Of a stretch of 64,000 bases of DNA, positions 13,403 to 21,551 are shown one piece after another; position 1 is the stretch's first letter; every line of letters begins with the position of its first letter. The stretch spans positions 9,472 through 73,471 of the forward strand of contig DHKO01000012.1 in assembly GCA_002404895.1 (NCBI GenBank). The letters run 5' to 3'. The stretch comes from Treponema sp. UBA4692. Lineage in GTDB: Bacteria > Spirochaetota > Spirochaetia > Treponematales > Treponemataceae. Below the pieces are notes generated by a model. It saw only the letters and a list, made by a program, of their open reading frames with translations. It made no database searches and was not told the origin of the DNA. Position numbers and translations under genes: made by a program.

Positions 13403-13874
13403 CATAAAACATCTCGTGGAAGCAGGAATGAAAGACGGCAAGGACACGCAGAAAATGCTTGGAATTCTCGCCGACAACATCGACTGCGGACATTCAAAGA
13501 CAGATACATACGAGAAGCTCTATGAGGAAGTCTACGGACATCATCTCTGCGAAAAATTCTGCAAGGAAATGGTCGCGGATATGCACAGCGCGAACGGAAA
13601 AGGCGAGAAATGGACGCTGGCGGAGACAAACGAGGCTGCGCGGAAAGTTGACATCACATTCAGCAGCAAGGATGACGACTACACCGAATATGAGTTCTGG
13701 GCGGCGATGCATATGATGTACCATGACTACGCTAACGTCTTCGCCGAATCAAAGATTGAGGCCGACCCGGTGCTTTACGCAAAGCTCGCGGACGCTTATC
13801 TTGCAGACGAGGACGCGCCGAAAGGAAAACTTTTAAGCTACTTCTTTTTTGTGAAGAAATCACTTGAAAAATAG
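13395..13874 (+). CDS. Phage protein, unknown function
   Basis: A 159-residue acidic, helical protein (MLSIKHLVEAGMKDGKDTQK...) with several His and Cys residues (GHHLCEKFCKEM; MHMMYHDYANVF) that could bind metal. It ends 40 nt before a strong terminator, so it closes the transcript that includes the two genes upstream. I do not recognise the family. Confidence 0.6.
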   Translation: MLSIKHLVEAGMKDGKDTQKMLGILADNIDCGHSKTDTYEKLYEEVYGHHLCEKFCKEMVADMHSANGKGEKWTLAETNEAARKVDITFSSKDDDYTEYEFWAAMHMMYHDYANVFAESKIEADPVLYAKLADAYLADEDAPKGKLLSYFFFVKKSLEK

Positions 13875-13914
13875 ATGTTTTGCGAGTAGTATCTAGCTAG
13901 GTGTCATTACCTAT

Positions 13915-13952
13915 GAGCCGACAGATTTTCATATCTGCCGGCTCTTTTTTTT
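13915..13952 (+). terminator. Rightward intrinsic terminator
   Basis: GAGCCGACAGAT pairs with ATCTGCCGGCTC (one mismatch) and is followed by eight T. It separates the upstream hypothetical genes from the lysis cassette. Confidence 0.85.
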
Positions 13953-13980
13953 GCGGAGTAAACAATTCAGGAGGCAGCGA

Positions 13981-14355
13981 ATGACAGCCAGCGACAGCAC
14001 AATTCTTCACGAATTATTGACTCTGACAAAAAACTCAAATGACAGAGACTCTCGCATTGAAAACAAAGTAAACGTTCTTGACACACGAATGAAAAACATC
14101 GAAGACCACGCAGTCAAGCAGGACGAGAGAATAGACAAGCTCACAGAAGTCATATCAAACCAGAAAGTAATAGAGCACAGCACCTCAGAGCTGGCCGCCT
14201 CAGTAGAGAAACTGTCAGCACGTGTAAGCACGCTTGAAAAGAAAACAGGCGACATAGCCCTTTCAGCTTGGAAAAAGATTGTGGCAATATCCGCCTCTGT
14301 AATAATAACAGCGGCAATAACATATCTTCTAGGAAAAATCAGGATAGGAGACTGA
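13981..14355 (+). CDS. XhlA-like membrane protein of the lysis cassette
   Basis: A 124-residue protein from the ATG after AGGAGGCAGCG. A long coiled coil (ENKVNVLDTRMKNIEDHAVKQ ... LAASVEKLSARVSTLEKK) is followed by one C-terminal membrane helix (IVAISASVIITAAITYLLG). This layout is that of haemolysin XhlA-type or holin-accessory proteins. It is followed after 1 nt by the amidase gene, which supports a role in membrane lesion formation at lysis. It could instead be an antiholin. Confidence 0.65.
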   Translation: MTASDSTILHELLTLTKNSNDRDSRIENKVNVLDTRMKNIEDHAVKQDERIDKLTEVISNQKVIEHSTSELAASVEKLSARVSTLEKKTGDIALSAWKKIVAISASVIITAAITYLLGKIRIGD

Positions 14356-14356
14356 A

Positions 14357-14944
14357 ATGGAAATCACAAGGAATTTTCTCACAGTGAACGAATATTCGCG
14401 CCCCGGCAAAAAGCTAAAAGAACTTCTTGGAATTGTAATGCACTGAACGGCCTCGCTTCACGACAAGGCAATGGAAGACCGAAACTTTTTTGAGAACAGA
14501 AAAACGGGAATGTCAGGCTACGGTTCGGCGCATTACATAATCGGAAAAAAGGGCGAAATCGTGCAGTGCATCCCGGAAGACGAGGTCGCCTATCACTGCG
14601 GCTCATCACAGGCAGACCCTGAAAGCGGCAGAATCTACACAGACTACGCAAGGCAGAAATTCGGGAAATATGCTGAAGACTACAAAAACAGCTCACCTAA
14701 CTTATGCACAATCGGAATCGAGCTAAGCCCCGCCGACCTCTACGGAAATTTCACAAGCAGCACTCTTGAATCAGCAGCGGAGCTTTGCGCCGACATCTGC
14801 AAAAGGCACAATCTTACAGCACAGGACATAACAACACACCACAACATTGTAGGCTGGAAAGACTGCCCCCGCCTCTGGACAAACAAGCCGGAGCTTCTGG
14901 AAGACTTCAAGAACAAGGTCAAAGACAGAATTCAAAATGCGTAA
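14357..14944 (+). CDS. Endolysin, N-acetylmuramoyl-L-alanine amidase with in-frame TGA
   Basis: An amidase_2/T7-lysozyme-type protein that would be 195 residues if the TGA at 14,444-14,446 is read through. The family begins with a strand ending in a zinc-binding His followed by an aromatic and Thr; here the sequence is IVMH-TGA-TAS, so the stop stands where Trp or Tyr is expected. Other features are intact: GSAHYIIGKKGEIVQCIPE, a second zinc His in THHNIVGWKDCPR and the zinc Cys of the DCPR motif. A GGAG ribosome site precedes the ATG. A frame starting after the TGA would lack the first zinc ligand. It may be a nonsense mutation or a recoded stop. Confidence 0.85.
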
Positions 14945-14962
14945 AGCAAGGAGATAAAGAAA

Positions 14963-15214
14963 ATGGAAAAGACAGAAGAAAAAACAGCTAATTCAGCCGA
15001 AAAGACTGAGCAGAAACAGGAAAAGAGAAGCAAGCTCAAATCAGTAAAACTTTGGGTAACGCTTTGGGCTATCGTAATGGTAACTTTCATTGTCATCGCG
15101 GACAGAAACCAGTTCTCTACAATCGCCCAGTGGCTTTGCGGCGTTCCTCTCGCGTACATCGGCGCGAATGTATGGCAGAAGCAGATTTACAGCAAGGAAG
15201 AAAAACAGCAATGA
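14963..15214 (+). CDS. Putative holin
   Basis: An 83-residue protein with AGGAG before the ATG. A charged N-terminal 28 residues precede two likely membrane helices (LWVTLWAIVMVTFIVIAD and IAQWLCGVPLAYIGANVW) and a short charged tail. Size, topology and position between the endolysin and spanin genes fit a class II-like holin. It overlaps the i-spanin start by ATGA. Confidence 0.65.
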   Translation: MEKTEEKTANSAEKTEQKQEKRSKLKSVKLWVTLWAIVMVTFIVIADRNQFSTIAQWLCGVPLAYIGANVWQKQIYSKEEKQQ

Positions 15215-15519
15215 CAACAAAAATAATCATTTTTCTTTCCGCTCTTGCAGCCCTGCTTATTGCCGCCTGCTATGTCTGCATAAAGGTGATTGTCTCAAAC
15301 AGGAAGAAGATAAAAGAGCTTAAAGCCACCGCCGAAAATCTGAAAGTCAATATGTCCCGGCTTGTAAACCACGCAAAACGGCTGGAGCAAACAAAAATCA
15401 GCGGCGCGGAATTCTACCACAAAATCGAGAAGGCAAAAAACGATGAGGAAATCAACAATATTGTTGCTGGCATTATTCTTTCTAACAATAACCGCGTGCA
15501 AGAGTCCGCCAAAAGTTGA
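15211..15519 (+). CDS. Rz-like inner-membrane spanin
   Basis: A 102-residue protein with an N-terminal membrane anchor (IIIFLSALAALLIAACYVCI) followed by a charged periplasmic coiled coil (KKIKELKATAENLKVNMSRL...). This is the layout of i-spanins. The next gene, a proline-rich lipoprotein, starts inside its 3' end in another frame, the classic Rz/Rz1 arrangement. Spanins fuse the inner and outer membranes in the last step of lysis of diderm hosts. Confidence 0.75.
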   Translation: MTTKIIIFLSALAALLIAACYVCIKVIVSNRKKIKELKATAENLKVNMSRLVNHAKRLEQTKISGAEFYHKIEKAKNDEEINNIVAGIILSNNNRVQESAKS

Positions 15520-15676
15520 GCCTATGCTTCCGCCCGAGCCGCAGCGCAAAACGCTCTCATCGCCGTCAAGCATAAGGGAATACGCAGAGATAATCGCATA
15601 CTACGATGAGCTTGTCTGCGAATGGGAGCTGTGGGCGGAAACCGCAAAAGAAATCATTTCCACACAGAATCAATGA
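15443..15676 (+). CDS. Rz1-like outer-membrane spanin lipoprotein
   Basis: A 77-residue precursor with a lipoprotein signal (MRKSTILLLALFFLTITAC; lipobox ITAC) and a proline-rich start of the mature protein (KSPPKVEPMLPPEP). It overlaps the Rz-like gene by 77 nt in a different frame. It is longer at the C-terminus than lambda Rz1. Its end overlaps the 3' end of the integrase gene, which is convergent. Confidence 0.75.
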   Translation: MRKSTILLLALFFLTITACKSPPKVEPMLPPEPQRKTLSSPSSIREYAEIIAYYDELVCEWELWAETAKEIISTQNQ

Positions 15677-16835
15677 CAGCCTTGTTTTCAAGCAGCTGCG
15701 GCAGATGGTCGGTTACTTTTGACTTGTCATAGTATTCGGTCATCTGCCTTGACGAGTGTCCCATCATAAGCATAAGGTCATCAGTTGAAATCTCGCGGTT
15801 CATCATAGTGTCGTAAGTGAAGCGGAGCGAATGAAAGGAAATATTTCTTTCCTCAGCGTCAATCCCATTGTGCCTTAGAACACTCTTGAAATGGTTTGAG
15901 AGATATTCCGGCCCGTAAGCGTGTCCGTGATACTCAAAAACAAAGTCTGTCTGCTTTGAGTTTTCCAGAAGCCTCATTGTCTTAATCATTCTGACAGTAC
16001 GTTCCGGCAGAACAGCGATTCTCCATTTCTTGTTTCTGTCATTGCCCTTTTTCAGACGCTCTACACGCTTTCCCAAAGCGTCAAAAGAAGCATTGAGCAG
16101 AATAGCGTCTTCCCTGATAAACTGCGGATATTTCAAAGCCCTTATCTCTCCGCTTCTCATTCCTGTCGTGAGCGCAGTATAGACCGCAGTTGCTGAAACA
16201 AAATCCTGTGCCTCGCTCTCACCGTTCCATATATGCCAGACTTTCAAAAGTTCTTCGGTGTTGTCAGGAAAAAGCATTGAAATCTCGTCTGGAAAAAGAA
16301 TTCCTTTCTCTCTTTGGTCAACTCTCTTGTAGTTTTTCAGTTCCGGGATTCTGTCAATAAGATTGTAAAGATAAAGCTCGTTGAAGATTACATTGAAAAT
16401 CGAAATCAGCCCATTGCGCCAAGAATTGCTCCGCTTCTGCCTCAAAAGCCAGTCATCAATGATTCCCGCCGAAATGTCCCTCACGCTGAACTCTCCGAAG
16501 CGTCCAAGAATATCATTCAAATTAGTTGCTTTCTGCCGCCGTGTTTTCTCGTGATAGTCAATTCCTCTGTTATGCTGCTTTGTCAGATAGTCAGAGTCTG
16601 CGTCAAACATTCCAGAGCAAAAATCTTTCAGCTTTATATCAGCTGTCTCTTTTTTCTCAGCCCCGAGCAATTCATCCTCAGAAAGACCTGCAATATAAGC
16701 CTCTGCCTCACGTTTAACGCTTGTTCCACAGGAGCGGCGGACTTGTTTGCCGTCTTTCCAAAACCAAAAATACCAGACTTTAACAGTCTTTCCATTGCGC
16801 GCAACCTTGCGCTGATAAAGATGTTTCACAATCAT
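15654..16835 (-). CDS. int: Phage integrase, tyrosine recombinase
   Basis: A protein of about 393 residues with an N-terminal Arm-type segment (RKVARNGKTVKVWYFWFWKDGKQVRR), a SAM-like core-binding domain (DFCSGMFDADSDYL ...) and the catalytic domain. Catalytic residues are visible: Arg in TTGMRSGEIRALK, Lys in the KGNDRNKKWR beta-hairpin, H-x-x-R in FHSLRFTYD, the second His in MMGHSSRQM and the nucleophile Tyr in TEYYDKS. I take the ATG at 16,835; in-frame ATGs at 16,853 and 16,862 are possible. It catalyses prophage insertion and excision and marks the right end of the element. Confidence 0.93.
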   Translation of the reverse strand: MIVKHLYQRKVARNGKTVKVWYFWFWKDGKQVRRSCGTSVKREAEAYIAGLSEDELLGAEKKETADIKLKDFCSGMFDADSDYLTKQHNRGIDYHEKTRRQKATNLNDILGRFGEFSVRDISAGIIDDWLLRQKRSNSWRNGLISIFNVIFNELYLYNLIDRIPELKNYKRVDQREKGILFPDEISMLFPDNTEELLKVWHIWNGESEAQDFVSATAVYTALTTGMRSGEIRALKYPQFIREDAILLNASFDALGKRVERLKKGNDRNKKWRIAVLPERTVRMIKTMRLLENSKQTDFVFEYHGHAYGPEYLSNHFKSVLRHNGIDAEERNISFHSLRFTYDTMMNREISTDDLMLMMGHSSRQMTEYYDKSKVTDHLPQLLENKAVIDSVWK

Positions 16836-16948
16836 AGAAACATTTATGCACATTTTATGCACAAATTCAAGTTTTCTACATTAAAATCAACCGTAGTAAA
16901 ACAACATCTCTTTATATTACAAAGAGATAAAAATAAAACAATTTTATC

Positions 16949-18916
16949 TCAATCGGAGCTATACCCATCTGGTCCCTTTATATCATCAAAACTAGGTTTT
17001 TCGAACTTTCCGCGTCGCACAAAGCCATTTTCATAGTAGAAAGTAAGGCTTTTTGCATCTGCCCGGACTTCATCTTTTTCATCGCGAACCCAAATTTTCA
17101 CGCCTGCGTAAACAGTTCCAGCAACATAAACTTTTCCGATATTTTTAAGTTCGCGAAGACGCGCCTGAATTTTCCCGATTTCATCATTATAGGCAGTATT
17201 TTCAGCGATAATCTCGTTTTTCTGCTCTGTAAGCCGCTGAAGATTCTCTTCCTTTTCTTTAGGAATCGTTCTCCTGACTTTTTTCATATTCTCGAGAGTC
17301 GCAATGTCAAGCTCGATTTCCTCAAGCCGCTTGACATTATTGTTTTGCATTTCAATAAGCTCTTCAAGACGATGCTTCGCCTTCGGGTCATATCCGACTT
17401 CAATGACAGTTTCCGTTCCGCCGCCGTTCGAGCCGATATTTTTCGCAAGAACATATTCAGTCGCAAACAAATGCCCGCCAGTGATTTGCGCCCTTTTTCC
17501 CTGCAAGATGATTTTTTTCTGCGCTGAAATATCGCTGTTCATAATCGAGTCGGTAACAATGACATTTTCCTCAACCTGAACTTTTGTGTTCTGAATGAAT
17601 TTAGCCCAAAGCGAGCCGCCGCAGATGATTTCACCCTCATTTTTTCCGATTACGCCAGAAGAAACAATAATGTCGCTGTCAGATTCAAGATGACATTTTC
17701 CGACAGTTCCGCTCACCTCAATATTTCCGCTCGCCTTGATGTCAAATCCGTCCTCTACGCTGCCTTTGACAACAACAGTTCCAAGAAATGTTATATTTCC
17801 GGTCTTAACGTTTACGCCGTCAACTTCCATCACAGGCTCTACGCAGATTTTTCCGTTCAAAAGAAGAACCTGGCCGTTTATTTCAGCAAGAACAGTCCGT
17901 CCGTCCGTGTCAACCTTGACATTTTTTCCAAGAGGAATATTAATATCGCGTCCGTTTTTCGCTTCAAGGTAATTTCCGAAAAGAGTCTTTCCAGCTTTTC
18001 CCTGCTCTGGCAAAATTTTTTGGGCAAGGGGCTGACCTTCAACAACATTCTGAATGAGGTTAAGCTCCTTGAAGTCAACCTGGCCGTTCGCAGCCTCTTT
18101 CGCACGGATTTTCGAGCGGTCTGTCTCAAAATTATAGACCATGTAGGCATCGTGCCCGTCAACAGGAAGAACCGCCTCCGCAACTACAACCGGCTCATTG
18201 TAAATAGGAACATCAACAAGCGCGTTTATCTTCTCATCAGAAATTCCTGCCACAACGCCCTGAGTTGTAAGCGCGTTTTTTATCTGCTCAGGAGTAATAT
18301 CCGCGCCGCCAAGCGTCGGAGGATTTATCGTGCAGGTTGCCTTCATATTGTCTTTTGCAATATCAATTACAAACACGGCGTCGCTTGAAGGAACGCGATT
18401 ATATTTTCCAATCGGCTGATACTGATTGCCAGTTCCTTCTTTCGCATATTTTTTCACAAGCTGCTCGTCAACAGAAGTTGTATCAGGGCGGTTCAAGTCA
18501 TTAAGCAAAGTGTTAATGTCAACAGGCTTTCCTTTTCCGCTCGGAAGCACAACTTTCAGGACAAGCTCGTTGTCAAAATGATGAATATAGTAAACACCGT
18601 CCTTTGAAACAGGCTTGGCTTCATCATCATCAAATCCGCCCATAACATTTGAAGTCTTGGATTTTGCGGCTTTTTTAAGAGACTCAGGATTCTGATAGAC
18701 TTTTATAGCCCACGGCTTTTTTGCGATTCCCATAAATCCATCGAATCCTCTTTCCATCACTTCGTACTCAAGATTCGAGACTTTTGTGTTGAACTGAACA
18801 GCCGCATCGGCAAGCGCCTCATCGAGAGTATCTGCGCGAACATCAACAAAGTTAATTTCTTTGTCGCGCTCGTACATCTTCGCCATGTCTTTCCGAATAG
18901 AATCCAAAGTAACCAT
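16949..18916 (-). CDS. fapA: FapA (DUF342) family protein
   Basis: A 655-residue protein. An N-terminal Jag_N-like segment (DVRADTLDEALADAAVQFN ... VMERGFDGFMGIAKKPW) is followed by a FapA N-terminal domain and a beta-helical core (GSVEDGFDIKASGNIEVSGTVGKCHLESDSDI...) resembling bactofilin repeats. A coiled coil (about 520-590) and a beta C-terminus complete it. FapA proteins have been tied to polar or septal localisation, but the role in spirochetes is uncertain. It starts 4 nt after whiG and is the last gene of the motility block. The prophage lies right beyond its 3' end. Confidence 0.85.
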   Translation of the reverse strand: MVTLDSIRKDMAKMYERDKEINFVDVRADTLDEALADAAVQFNTKVSNLEYEVMERGFDGFMGIAKKPWAIKVYQNPESLKKAAKSKTSNVMGGFDDDEAKPVSKDGVYYIHHFDNELVLKVVLPSGKGKPVDINTLLNDLNRPDTTSVDEQLVKKYAKEGTGNQYQPIGKYNRVPSSDAVFVIDIAKDNMKATCTINPPTLGGADITPEQIKNALTTQGVVAGISDEKINALVDVPIYNEPVVVAEAVLPVDGHDAYMVYNFETDRSKIRAKEAANGQVDFKELNLIQNVVEGQPLAQKILPEQGKAGKTLFGNYLEAKNGRDINIPLGKNVKVDTDGRTVLAEINGQVLLLNGKICVEPVMEVDGVNVKTGNITFLGTVVVKGSVEDGFDIKASGNIEVSGTVGKCHLESDSDIIVSSGVIGKNEGEIICGGSLWAKFIQNTKVQVEENVIVTDSIMNSDISAQKKIILQGKRAQITGGHLFATEYVLAKNIGSNGGGTETVIEVGYDPKAKHRLEELIEMQNNNVKRLEEIELDIATLENMKKVRRTIPKEKEENLQRLTEQKNEIIAENTAYNDEIGKIQARLRELKNIGKVYVAGTVYAGVKIWVRDEKDEVRADAKSLTFYYENGFVRRGKFEKPSFDDIKGPDGYSSD

Positions 18917-18919
18917 AGG

Positions 18920-19717
18920 CTAAAAAATACCTTTCCTGAAATTTGTCAGCTTTGCGCGGAGATGAAGATTCGCGTTGGCATGAAGCTGCGAAATTCGGCT
19001 CTCAGAGACTTCAAGAACCTGGCCGATTTCCTTGAAAGTCAAATCCTCATGATAATAAAGAACGATAACCATTTTTTCTTTTTCAGGAAGCTCGTTTATC
19101 GCCTGAATAATGACTTTTCTGATTTCCTCGCGCTCAACCTGAACATCAGGATTCAAACTCTGAGGAGACTCAATGCTGTCGCCGATTGAAAGATGGTCGC
19201 TGTCATCGCCTGAATACCAGACATCATTAAGAGAAAGGACAGAAGTTCCTGAAATTTTCATTACAGTGTGCTGATAATCTTCAACGCTGATGTTCATTTC
19301 ACGGGCGATCTCCTCATCAGTTGCAGGACGAGAAAGCCGGGACTCCAAAGAACTTATGACATCTTCAATTTCGCGCGATTTTTGACGCACAGAACGCGGA
19401 ACCCAGTCCAGCTGCCTCATCTCATCGATGATTGCTCCCCGAATTCTCGTTACAGCGTAAGTCTTGAATTTTACTTTCTTGTCAAGGTCATATTTATTGA
19501 TTGCATCAAGGAGACCAAACTGCCCGAAGCCCACCAAGTCGTCAAATTCCATGCTTGAAGGCAGACCTATCGAAACCTTGCCTGCAACATATTTCACAAG
19601 AGGCATATACTTGCGTATAATTTTATCGCGAAGCACGGAAGTCTTTTTTTTCTTGAATTCCTTCCAAATAGCGTCTTCTTCTTCATCGTTTATAAAAAGC
19701 GTTTTATCGTTCTCCAT
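18920..19717 (-). CDS. whiG: RNA polymerase sigma factor, FliA/WhiG family
   Basis: A 265-residue sigma28-type factor. Region 2 (IIRKYMPLVKYVAGKVSIGLPSSMEFDDLVGFGQFGLLDAI), region 3 (RGAIIDEMRQLDWVPRSVRQKSREIE) and region 4 (LPEKEKMVIVLYYHEDLTFKEIGQVLEVSESRISQLHANA) are complete. I chose the ATG at 19,717 because AGGA lies 8 nt upstream; GTG at 19,735 or ATG at 19,726 are alternatives. It would direct transcription of late motility genes. A sigma28-like promoter stands in front of flbD at the other end of this block, so it may drive its own operon. Confidence 0.93.
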   Translation of the reverse strand: MENDKTLFINDEEEDAIWKEFKKKKTSVLRDKIIRKYMPLVKYVAGKVSIGLPSSMEFDDLVGFGQFGLLDAINKYDLDKKVKFKTYAVTRIRGAIIDEMRQLDWVPRSVRQKSREIEDVISSLESRLSRPATDEEIAREMNISVEDYQHTVMKISGTSVLSLNDVWYSGDDSDHLSIGDSIESPQSLNPDVQVEREEIRKVIIQAINELPEKEKMVIVLYYHEDLTFKEIGQVLEVSESRISQLHANANLHLRAKLTNFRKGIF

Positions 19718-19740
19718 TTGCAACATCCTATACACTTTTT

Positions 19741-20619
19741 CTATTCGTTATCTTTAGCAAGCAAAGTCGCTATTGCCTTTGCCATTGTAGCAGCATCTTG
19801 ATTTCCGACTTTTCCAGCCGCCGCTGACGAAACAGGCGAGCCGCCTGTCGCAAAATCGCTGTCGGTAATGACAGAGCCAGACGAAGCCGACGAGCCGTCA
19901 AAATCAACTCCGCCAATATCAGGAAGATTATCTATTGATTCTTCATCAGAATTGTCCGATTCATTTTGCGGAGCTTTTTCACCATTTTTTTCCACTTCCG
20001 AAACATCTGACTGAACCGCATTTGAATCTGAAACTTTTTTTCCACCGCCAGTTGTTATCGCGCTCAAGCCTGCCGGAACAAATCCGCCTGCGCTGTTTCC
20101 AGTGTTCTTTGTTTCAGATGCAGAATTTGAAGCTTTTGAATCTGATTTTTCATTTTTTTGCTGGATTACAGGCTTAACAGATTCCGCTTTTTTTTCATCT
20201 GCGTTATTTTCCGACAAAACAGAAGGCTGGGGATTTGAAAAACCAGTTTTTTCAGCGGAAGATTTTTTTTCATCTTCAACAAGAGATTCGCCGTCCAAAA
20301 CAGACGAATTTGTAACAGAAAATTTTGGGGAAGAGCCGTCATCTTTCAAAGTTGAATCATCAACAACAATATTCACAACGCTTCCAGCCGCAGGCTTTGT
20401 CTCCGCAGAAACTGTGGAATCAGAATCCGAAACTGAACCGTCAGAGAGGAAAGACTTGTAAATGTACGTGATTCCAACAGACAAAGCGGCAAAAACAGCC
20501 GCGAAAATCGCAGCGCGGATAAGCAAATGCAAAATATTCACGCCGAAAATCAAGCCTATAAAAAAAGACAGGACAAACCCAACCGCAGCCGAGATGCAAA
20601 TATTCTTCGGGTTTATCAT
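19741..20619 (-). CDS. Membrane-anchored acidic Ser-rich protein, unknown function
   Basis: A 292-residue protein with two N-terminal membrane helices (ICISAAVGFVLSFFIGLIFG and LLIRAAIFAAVFAALSVGIT) and a long, low-complexity, acidic and Ser/Asn-rich tail. The last residues (DAATMAKAIATLLAKDNE) form a short helix. It lies between flhG and whiG, where treponemes often keep a conserved hypothetical gene. Function unknown; the context suggests a flagellar or polar role. Confidence 0.75.
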   Translation of the reverse strand: MINPKNICISAAVGFVLSFFIGLIFGVNILHLLIRAAIFAAVFAALSVGITYIYKSFLSDGSVSDSDSTVSAETKPAAGSVVNIVVDDSTLKDDGSSPKFSVTNSSVLDGESLVEDEKKSSAEKTGFSNPQPSVLSENNADEKKAESVKPVIQQKNEKSDSKASNSASETKNTGNSAGGFVPAGLSAITTGGGKKVSDSNAVQSDVSEVEKNGEKAPQNESDNSDEESIDNLPDIGGVDFDGSSASSGSVITDSDFATGGSPVSSAAAGKVGNQDAATMAKAIATLLAKDNE

Positions 20620-20706
20620 CTTACTCCTCCCTTTTTAAAGATTAAGTCAAAAGTTCCGTTAGGTCAAGTTTTTTCTATTATAATGGAAAACAAACAACTT
20701 TTCAGG

Positions 20707-21549
20707 CTACTTTCTGCGCAAGAATTTCTTCAAGAAACTTGTCACGCCCTCGGAAGTTCCGTCATCATTTTTTTCGATTCTGCCGACAATGTGCTTTATG
20801 CACTGCGCGGGCTTTGAAGTCGGATTCACAACAATAAACGGCTTTTGGCGGATTACAGAAGCCTGCACAACAGGGTCGTCATAGACAAAGCCGATGTAAT
20901 CGACTTTTTTGTTCAGAAACTGCGCGACAATATTGATAATCCGCTCAGAAATTCGCTTTCCCTCGTCCGCAGAATGAACGCGGTTCACAAGAAGCCTGAT
21001 ATTTGTCTCGCGGTCAACAAGCTCTGTCGTTATGATTTTTATGATTCCGTATGCGTCAGTGATTGCGGTTGGCTCAGGAGTTGTAACGACATAGACTTCA
21101 TCAGCGGCGGCGACAAACTGAAGAACATTGTTCGCGATTCCAGCTCCAGTGTCGATTATGATTATGTCGGCGTTTCCAAGCTGTGAAAACTGCTTCGCAA
21201 AATAATCAAGCTCCTCGACAGAAAGATTCGCAATCTTTGAAAATCCGTTCGCGCCTGCGATAAATTTTATTCCGAATTCGGTCTCGGTTATGATTTCCTG
21301 CATCGTCTTCTGGCGGTTAATCACCTGCATTAAGTTATACTGAGGAACGATGTTCATAAGAACATTCACGTTCGCCATTCCCAAGTCTCCGTCAATAAGG
21401 ATAACTTTTTTGCCTTGCTGAGCGTAGGCAATCGCCATATTTACTGCAAGATTAGACTTTCCCACGCCGCCCTTTCCGCTCGTAATCGCAATAATCCGCG
21501 TCTTGTGGTTGGACATCATCTCTTTGAGTTCCTGTGCCTGATCTTCCAT
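20707..21549 (-). CDS. flhG: FlhG/FleN (YlxH), MinD-like ATPase
   Basis: A 280-residue ParA/MinD-type ATPase. The deviant Walker A is ITSGKGGVGKSNLAVN near residue 23, switch I is in DGDLGMANVNVLM, and Walker B is ADIIIIDTGAGI. FlhG works with FlhF to set the number and place of flagella. It starts 2 nt after flhF, the usual pairing. The basic C-terminus (FLKKFLRRK) could contact membrane. Confidence 0.93.
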   Translation of the reverse strand: MEDQAQELKEMMSNHKTRIIAITSGKGGVGKSNLAVNMAIAYAQQGKKVILIDGDLGMANVNVLMNIVPQYNLMQVINRQKTMQEIITETEFGIKFIAGANGFSKIANLSVEELDYFAKQFSQLGNADIIIIDTGAGIANNVLQFVAAADEVYVVTTPEPTAITDAYGIIKIITTELVDRETNIRLLVNRVHSADEGKRISERIINIVAQFLNKKVDYIGFVYDDPVVQASVIRQKPFIVVNPTSKPAQCIKHIVGRIEKNDDGTSEGVTSFLKKFLRRK

Positions 21550-21551
21550 AA

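Larger units (their letters stand above)
1..16900. mobile_element. Prophage, integrase-proximal part (left end outside window)
   Basis: The stretch carries a tyrosine integrase, lysis genes (amidase, holin-like, Rz/Rz1), five XRE repressors, several Bro/AntA/KilAC antirepressors, a YqaJ recombinase and a DUF1351-like protein, which together define a temperate phage. The integrase sits at the right edge beside the chromosomal fapA gene, so the right attachment site should lie near 16,840-16,948. I could not identify the core because the left end is not in the window. An inverted repeat (ATCTCTTT / AAAGAGAT) near 16,906-16,928 lies in this gap. No capsid, portal or tail genes are visible here, so completeness cannot be judged. 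Confidence 0.93.

Noticed and set aside
14444..14446. Selenocysteine at the TGA of the amidase
   Set aside because: The position is aromatic in the family rather than Cys-like, and I see no convincing hairpin of SECIS type directly after the codon.
14471..14944. Endolysin starting after the TGA at an internal ATG
   Set aside because: It would lack the first zinc-binding His and first beta-strand of the amidase fold and has no ribosome-binding motif at the ATG.
16863..16948. Attachment-site core at the integrase end
   Set aside because: An inverted repeat is visible, but without the other prophage end no direct repeat can be matched, so no att site is called.
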